From assembly GCF_905163445.1 (NCBI RefSeq), contig NC_053199.1, positions 13,534,001 through 13,598,000 on the forward strand: DNA of 64,000 nt, written 5' to 3'. The DNA is from Pararge aegeria. Lineage: Eukaryota > Arthropoda > Insecta > Lepidoptera > Nymphalidae. A program made the position numbers and the translations under genes. The notes beneath the pieces are model-generated. The model was not told the origin of the DNA. It ran no database searches and saw only the letters and a list, made by a program, of their open reading frames with translations. How positions within the stretch are numbered: position 1 is the stretch's first letter; every line of letters begins with the position of its first letter. Positions 56,651 to 64,000 of this stretch are shown one piece after another.

Positions 56651-57357
56651 TCACTGTTTTTTTAAGAGTCATCATCTTGAACCTCAGCCTATTGATTTAC
56701 CACTGCTGGGCACAGACCTCTGAAGGGGAGCGGATTATAGAGCATTGACCCACCACGCTGCTCAAATGCGTTGGTGCGCTTGAACCATCAGATATAGCTT
56801 TTGAAGGTTTGATTTGTGATTTAGTTAAAACTTACTCGAGCGAGCCTGAAGGATCCGACTGAATTTTTGATAAGAACCGGTACCGTCGCATTGATTTAAC
56901 GGTGTTGGAAAACGCCACCTTTCAAAATCCCGACAGGTAGTAAGAATCAAATCCAGAACCACGTGATCTTTAATCGAACTTTCTAACCACTGAGCCGACG
57001 AACTAGTTAGAATAAGCAAGTTATTTAGGATTAAAGAGAGGATATATTCAAAACGATGGCCAGATTATGACTGAAAACATCGTCTTCGCACATCACATTG
57101 GTGAATACCAATTTATTTATTAAATCGTGTTCTCTTTTTCTTTCTCTATTGAATGGTCTTACGGCGAACAAGGCAATTCCTAAATAATAAACTGTTCAAC
57201 AATAGTTATCACCTAAGAGTTGGTGAAACGTTTTTTTTCAATAGACATCGCCAGGCGATGCCTAGATTTAGTGAAAACGGACATTACTCGATTATTCGAT
57301 CGATTATTTTTCGATTATTTTCACTGTGAAGAATTTCATGTGGACTCTATGTAATGA

Positions 57358-57420
57358 ACGGAAGCGGTGGTGGCGCATTGGGTAGAAGCTCGACTTCACT
57401 TTCGGGAGGTGGGGTGGTTG
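57358..57420 (+). mobile_element. SINE family B, head only
   Basis: GGAAGCGGTGGTGGCGCATT, GGGTAGAAGCTCGACTTCAC, TTTCGGGAGGTGGGG; the rest is missing. Confidence 0.65.
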
Positions 57421-59210
57421 GTGGGTGGTTGGAACTCACCCCAATCGCATTTAAATACTGTTGCAGTGCCTTAGATAAATAAGATTCATTTGCGAGCGAG
57501 CAAATGGTCTACTAAGGCTACAGACCGCGTATCATGACTGAGTATCATCACCCATCGATATATATATACGACGATGATACGCGTCATCGTTACGGATACA
57601 GGTATAAAGTCGAGCAAATTCATATTGATACATGTCTAGAGCCGGCTAAATTATTTTACCCTTGCTATCGTAGTCGTTTTCGAGTTCCCTAACGTCACAT
57701 TAAAACTGCCAAACTGCAGCAACCCCTATACTTACTGGCGATTACACTGAATCAGCAAGTCACTTACACTGAAGAATCTCAGAAGGTCTCGCGGAAACTT
57801 TCACGTCATGCGCCGCCAGCTACTCAGGTCTCTGAAATTAAGAAACTTGATGTGGATAAAATAACTGCCCTTATTCACCTGGTTTTAAAGCTTAATTTCG
57901 TGAACACACTTAGTGCCAGCACAGCGGTACGTTTGTGAGCTATAAATCAGTAGTACTGATTGGATAGAAGCAGGCGTTACTTAGCGGAATTACATGATAT
58001 ACTATGAAAATTAAGCTTAATTTGATATACCTACTCCGCTAAATGCAGGAGAATCTGTATGGTGTAACTTATAATTTATTCGACCTTATACACCACACCA
58101 AACAGATCTTCGCCAATGTACCCTCTACGCACGTTACGCTCCGAAACCGGAGCATCTTCAGGAGATGTTGTTTTTACAATGAATAGTTGTTAAGTACAGG
58201 TACTGACTTTAAAAAGAAGAACTTTAAGCTCATTTTACTTTGTCGCGAGCGTGCCATTTTGGTAGGTAATAAAGATGCCGTGTATGCTTAGTATACGATT
58301 CGACGTTCTGTAACTACATAGTAAAATAATAACTTATAGGCCCTTAATTTAAAATTCAAATTCGCAAATATTTCTACCAACAGCGCTCCTAGCGGAACGA
58401 TTGTAAAATAAAAATCTGTAGTTAAATATTTGCGGCTGTAATACTAGTTTAATTAGGTGCATTTTGGCTCCAAATCGCGAACGTGCAATTCTCATTCTAT
58501 TGTATACTTCTTTGAATCGCGGAAGTATAAGTCACGCCTCTTGCTTCGGAATTAGACCACGAGTTTACTCATCGCTTTCCTCTGTATTCTTTTTGGTGTT
58601 GTAGTTAGCCAGGTTAAGGTTCTTTGTTGGTCTGTGACTCAGAGCATCGAATGTATGATATCGAGTTTAATCATAATTTTCCATCAGACATTCTTCTACG
58701 ATAATGATATCCGAGAAGACTGGGTGATCTAAATTTTGTAAAACTTTAAGAGTTCCTACTATCAATCAATAAACTATAACAGTCAATGCAGGATTAAAAC
58801 GCCGTTTCAACGGTTGGGTTTGCCCATAATCAACACTCCGGCACATGGTAGTAGTAGAAGAGAAGACGCTGCTGCCCGTTCTCCGTTATTCTACCTTAGT
58901 CGCCTCGTACGAGAACCGCGGGAAGGAAGGTTGGCGACAACTGCAATCTGCCGTCACCACACTTTCCGCTTAAAATAAGTTTCAAATTATTACTTTCTGA
59001 TTATTCTGTAATTGAAACTCGGTATTAAAGAATAATTCCTTGCAAATTAAATATGAAAACCAATAATAAATTAATTCATAAATATAATAAAAGAAAATAA
59101 ATAAATGTTAATACGAAATTGTATTGTAAACTTTATAGACACAATTTTTTTATTTCATTCTTTTTATTTGTAATATTATTTGCATGGAATAAAAGGCTTT
59201 TTTATTTTTT
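57420..59210. other. Gene-free stretch in the presumed intron
   Basis: No exon seen. Repeat pieces: 57950-58165 (inverted relative of 8730-8900 and of 10300-10340, GGATAGAAGCAGGCGTTACT) and 58870-58930 (reverse of the GTCGTACGAGGCG repeat). Confidence 0.4.
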
Positions 59211-59214
59211 ATTT

Positions 59215-59510
59215 ATTACTAGCTGTTGCCCGGGACTTCGTCCGCTTTTGTTATTATTTTTCGACATGTGCCTCATAAATGTGGCAGCACTCTATTTTTT
59301 TAGGATAGCTAATCCTGGTGTAAAATCTTCAAACACTTTCGTCCCCTCTCCCAAGAGAACTGAGCTTAATTTCGGTATAAGAAGCATCCTATATTACTTC
59401 TAATACCTTCAGGAATATGTGTACAAAGTTTCGTGATGATCGGTTTAGTAGTTTTTGCATGAAAGCGTAACAAACAAACTTACATTCACATTTATAATAT
59501 TAGAAGGGAT
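59215..59510 (+). repeat. Dispersed repeat, family G, longer copy
   Basis: Starts TACTAGCTGTTGCCCGGGAC, ends GATGATCGGTTTAGTAGTTT, AAAGCGTAACAAACAAACTT, TTATAATATTAGAAGGGAT. About 100 bp longer in the middle than the copy at 9318-9512. Confidence 0.75.
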
Positions 59511-60049
59511 TAAAGAATAATCAGAAAATAATAAGGTTTTTATTATTTCTGAATTTTCGCTGGTCTGGTCTGGGCCGCGTCCTATCGACAACGACGTGTC
59601 ACCAAGTTCCTTAACGATGCCCCCTAGTAACCTAATAGGTATGGTTTTAATATAACTATCATACCCCTAACAGGTTAGCTTGATACCATCTTAGATTGCA
59701 TTGTCATTACCATCAGGTTAGATGGCAGTAAAGGGCTAACTTAAAAAAAATGCTACTGAAAGTTAATTTAATTTCAATTTTGTCAAAACTAACCTGAGGG
59801 TGTATTGTTCGATATCTCATACTATTTATAATGCACCTTCCTACGTGGTAATGTAATACGAAGTCGTACATAAGAAGTGCACTTCCTATGAGCGATAAAA
59901 CGATTACCTTGCTTAGTTTCGAGTTCGTGTTATCATACGAATTTAAAGTAGTCTTCGAGTCTCTAATTTAATTATGAGTAAAATACTTTTTACAAGCAAG
60001 CTTTTGTGTAACGAGTTAAATAGGTTACTATGCGGAATTCAATGATATA

Positions 60050-60265
60050 CAATTCAAAATTCAAATTCTGACTCTACTACCGGTTCAGAACTCTACCGAA
60101 GAACCCGGGAAGAAACTCACCAGTTAATATTTTTACAACATCAACATTTTACAATTTAACTTTCATTCTTCTTTCTTGTGAGAGATGAAAGCAGAGCCGG
60201 ATTTCAAGCAACTTTTCATCATTAGGAAATTCATGAATTGTGTTGTAAAGTTTGTCTTATATATT
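60050..60265 (+). repeat. Dispersed repeat, family E
   Basis: AATTCAAAATTCAAATTCTG, CTCTACTACCGGTTCAGAAC, GGGAAGAAACTCACCAGTTA, ACATCAACATTTTACAATTT and GAGAGATGAAAGCAGAGCC follow family E with a deletion after the start. Confidence 0.7.
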
Positions 60266-60734
60266 TGTTTAAACACATTATTTTAACGTTTGCTTTGGTA
60301 AGTTCAATATTAACGAATGGATTATGAAAGCATATAAGTAAGGAATCTTTCGCAGACGATGGCACTAATTTATGCTCATTCGAGTCGGTAAGTCGTTTGT
60401 TATGACCATTGATTGGGCTTGAATTCCTATAATCTGCGTCAAAGTTTCATAAAAAGTATATTATTATCAACTCAACTTTTTAATTTCTTGAAAAAAAAAC
60501 GCGCCGAAGTCCCAGTTGTCTTGGTTATTGAAGAAGAAGAAGAAGAAATACTTTATTGCTCACAAACATCGAAATATACATAAAATATAGAATAAGCAAC
60601 AGAACAAAAATTGTAAGCATGCAAAGGCGGCCTTATTGCTGCATTGAATCTCTTACAGGCAACCTCTGGCAGAAGGAAAAGCTGTAGTTATTGCTAGGTA
60701 TTTAATTGTTTTTTTAGACATTTTCTTTTCAGCG

Positions 60735-61275
60735 TGGTTTGTTGAGTTAGTTGTTGGGTAGATAATGCAACTCAAATTAGTCAGCTCGGTTAGCCGGGTG
60801 CGGATGTTGTTAAGTATCTAATACAATCATATTTTACAGCGTGGTTAGCCGGTTGCGGTTTTTGTTAAGTAGATAATGCAACTCAAATTAGTCATCTCGG
60901 TTAACCGGGTGCGGATATTGTTAAGTATCTAATACAATCATATTTTACAGCGTGGTTAGCCGGTTGCGGTTTTTGTTAAGTAGATAATGCAACTCAAATT
61001 AGTCATCTCGGTTTACCGGGTGCGGATGTTGTTAAGTATCTAATACAATCATATTTTACAGTGTGGTTAGCCGGTTGCGGTTGTTGTTGAGTAAATAATG
61101 CAATTTACATTAGTCAGCTTGGTTAGCCAGGTGCGGATGTTGTTAAGCAGTTAATACAATCATATTTTACAGCGTGGTTCGCTGGTTGCGGTTGTTGTTA
61201 CTTAGATAATAAATTTCAGATTTGTCAGCGTGGTTAGCTGATTGAGATTGATGTTACGTAGATAATAAAATTCAC
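60735..61275. repeat. 111-bp tandem repeat array
   Basis: Four to five copies. The shared mark ATACAATCATATTTTACAG ends at about 60839, 60950, 61061 and 61172, a spacing of exactly 111. Each unit contains two related halves of about 55 bp (GGTTAGCCGGTTGCGG and GGTTAACCGGGTGCGG starts), so the array began as a shorter repeat. The last units are diverged. Confidence 0.93.
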
Positions 61276-61279
61276 ATTT

Positions 61280-62215
61280 GTCATCGCATGCATGAACGCG
61301 GCAGTCAAGCGCACGAAAATGTTCGTCGTCTAACTGTAGTAAGGCTATGAAGATGAGAACAAGGAAGGAGGGTTTTTGCTCGACATATTATTTCCTGCTA
61401 AGGTCTTTGTTCGGTGACAATCGTTCACGTTCCATCCTCAAGCCTTGGACTGATGCCAGTGCTACGTTCACACGGACAATGGAAGATCATGAGACCCATT
61501 TTTAAATTTGTTTATTGGGTCAACACTTCCGCGTTGCTTGTTTTGTACGCATTTCGTTCTTGCGCCGAAAACAACTTTTTTAAAAAGTTACTTCTTTTTG
61601 GGGTTCCGTACATCATTAATACACAATTTTTTTATTGTATATTTAAAGCCTTATATGTTCTAAATTACTGTGCCTAAAATTACGAAAGTAACATACAATA
61701 GGGCTTTCAATTTAGCAGGGAAATTGTAACGGTAATCTTAGTATCGGAATTATTACAGGATACAAAAAAAAAATATAGTAGGGCAGTCCACGATAATCCG
61801 GCTCGTACTTGACCTGCTACTTTTATAACTGTTCTATGTTCTTTTTACTTTTGAAAGGTGCTAATATGTTTTCTCACGTTTTATATGGATGTCGGATTTA
61901 TCACTACTTAGGTACTCGTATAACGGTAATTATTGTTCGTGAGATGCGAGTTATGAGATAATTCTTATTTTAGTTTATGGCCATATTAATATAATTCACT
62001 AAGAAACTAGTCCAAAAGGCTATTCCGACTGCCGCTTTTACCGAATATTACACTGAAACTTCTCATTGAATACTAATAAATTTAACATAGTTTACGGTAC
62101 CTGCATACCTTTTATTAATTAGTGAAATTCGTGGTTAAAAATATTATAACCATAAGTGGTAAAATACCTATTATTTTCAATGTTGTATTTATATTTTAAA
62201 TTTAGTTATATTATT
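61280..62215. other. Gene-free stretch
   Basis: One open frame of 87 codons at 61414-61677 has no family resemblance and no flanking splice logic. Nothing else recognised. Confidence 0.4.
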
Positions 62216-62219
62216 TTAC

Positions 62220-62462
62220 ATATAAATAAATATACTACGACATTACACACATCGCCACCTAGCCCCAAAGTAAGCGTAGCTTGTGTTATGGGTACTAAGA
62301 TGACTGATGAATATTTCTATGAATATAATACACATAATTACTTATAATATACAGAGACAGACACTAAAAAACATTCATGTTAATCACACAAACATTTTCC
62401 AGTTGTGGGAATCGAACCCACGGCCACGACTCAGAAAGCAGGTTCGCTGCCCACTGCGCAAT
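62220..62462 (-). mobile_element. SINE family A, reversed, head truncated
   Basis: ATATACTACGACATTACACA, CACCTAGCCCCAAAGTAAGC, AGTTGTGGGAATCGAACCCA and GCTGCCCACTGCGCA at the head, which lacks the final CGGCCGTCAA. Confidence 0.85.
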
Positions 62463-62464
62463 AA

Positions 62465-64000
62465 TTATTATATATTTATTTTCACATATTTCCAAAGCAG
62501 CCGTTATAAAAACTGTACTATATATTTTATTTCCATATCCGTAGTGATACAAGCCTATCATAAATTTTGTTTATGTTGTCATAATAAATATTTTTCTCAC
62601 GTGTTTTTGTGATTGCGGTTATCATTATATTAATCGATGTTAGTTGGACAATAAACTTTTTGACACCAGCTTATTTATTTATGTTATATGTTACGTATGG
62701 TAATTGGATTGGATAAAACGGCTTTTTCCGAAAAACCTAGGCGTAGGTTTTTTAATCTATTGCAAAGGATAGGTGGAAAGTAACAAAGATTTATCAATGT
62801 TAGCAATTCAGCCTTTGTGTGTACATTTGGTTAAAGATAAAAAGGTATCTACGTTCAGAACGATCCAAATTATGCATAATCTATGGTCGGTAAAAGTTGT
62901 AGTAGGAATTTAAAATGACAGGAACCGAGATAAAAAAGGAAGGTCATATAAAATGGCGTGAAAAATAGAGTTACCGAGGAGTACGAACGGAAATGTCAAG
63001 GGAAGATTAAAGAAGTTATCTCTTGGGAGTTAAGTAAAAGTGTGCAATAAATTCAGATAGCTTGATGTTTGAGTTTATAATGTGCTATGTTATAATTAGA
63101 GATACCAAAACGATTAAACGTTGTAAGATATGAACTGTCTTTTATCTATATTGCAGTAAGGTTAAGTTAGAATATATTCATGTACCCGAGAAACCTCTAT
63201 TATTAGTTACCACTAGCCTGCTATAACTTTTTTTTTGTCTTCAATTAAACCGGAAGATTGATGCTTGAAATACCGACACTCATTTGGGGCGTTTCAGTTG
63301 GAGACAAAATTTAACCTGCCTTTTTACAGTTACAGCCAGTTCTGTAATACGCAAAAGTGTCTTTTATTGTTAGTGTGTTTAATTGAATAAGGAAAGATTA
63401 GATTTCTCTTACGCACAATAAAATACTAAAGCGTAATTTTGTACTTGCAAATATATTATTGGCTTGCTCGCTCCTTTAACTTTCTGTGAGTTTTGTGATG
63501 GGGATGAGGGTATTGTTTGATATGGGGTAACTATATCTAGTTTTGTCAATTAATTTGTGCTTTAAGGGTCTTCGAATTTAGAAAAAAGCACGGACAGACA
63601 GAAAAAGAGGGAGTTTTAAATTCTCTCATGACATTTGAAGGGTTTTCGAAATTAAACATAGTATATGTACTGATTACGTAAGCGTTATGTCGTTAATTAG
63701 GGTTTAACCTTAGCTATGCTATGCGGACTGTACGTAAACTGATTGACTCACGTCATGATTTGTGTCACACGGAACGTAACGATGGTCTAGAATCTAGGCA
63801 TTTTTTTCGTTTATCTAGATATCAAATTAAAAAAAACCTGCACATAGATCATGCTCTTTCGTTTTCTGCTTGGTAATATACATGCATGTATTAAGAAACT
63901 AATAGATACAATCAATACCAAACCCTGAATTCTTAAGAACGTGAGCCGAGTACTAAACTTCGTGATATTTAGAAGATCGGTCGCAATTTCGATATGAATA
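62465..64000. other. Gene-free stretch at the window end
   Basis: AT-rich on both strands with no exon, repeat family or structured RNA that I can support. Confidence 0.4.

Noticed and set aside
61414..61677. Plus-strand frame of 87 codons
   Set aside because: No recognisable domain, AT-driven hydrophobic tail and no splice sites linking it to other exons.

Overview
The window is animal nuclear DNA, almost certainly from a butterfly or moth. It is AT-rich, its genes are split by GT-AG introns, the two main genes are insect-like groucho and COG1 orthologues, and the gaps are filled with repeat families of a type common in Lepidoptera (tRNA-derived SINEs, fragments ending in CAGCTAGT, small inverted-repeat elements). 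The order is inferred from repeat style and gene content; no marker sequence proves it.

Layout. 1-2.5 kb: no gene; a CACAGGACAG minisatellite, dispersed repeats and a TG microsatellite. 2.56-8.64 kb, + strand: a four-exon gene for a secreted Gly/Tyr/Pro-rich protein of 188 residues, with a TATA box and a poly(A) signal. 8.6-13.6 kb: repeats, one hAT-like MITE and an orphan 44-codon ORF. 13.7-27.2 kb, - strand: COG1, a subunit of the COG Golgi tethering complex, 13 coding exons and about 880 residues. 27.8-50.5 kb, - strand: groucho/TLE, the WD40 co-repressor, 18 coding exons and 700 residues, including an 11-residue glutamine-rich microexon. 53.0 kb, + strand: the first coding exon of a gene that starts divergently from groucho and leaves the window; its N-terminus resembles Fem-1-type ankyrin proteins. 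53.1-64 kb: presumed first intron of that gene, with repeats, a perfect hairpin and a 111-bp tandem array.

Exon boundaries were read by eye on the reverse complement. They were accepted only where splice sites, codon phase and family-like protein sequence agreed from exon to exon; all 12 COG1 joins and all 17 groucho joins keep the frame. Groucho and COG1 lie head to tail: about 0.6 kb separates the groucho poly(A) signal from the COG1 start codon. COG1 acts in Golgi traffic and groucho in nuclear repression, so the closeness suggests shared chromatin, not a shared pathway.

The most notable non-gene structures are: a 44-bp satellite with an 88-bp higher-order period that fills one COG1 intron; a new-looking 436-441 bp MITE family with two copies, each with perfect 8-bp target duplications; an element family ending in ATACAACGTGTA, found nested and as a 95-bp-arm palindrome; and a tRNA-like sequence enclosed by 36-bp inverted repeats.
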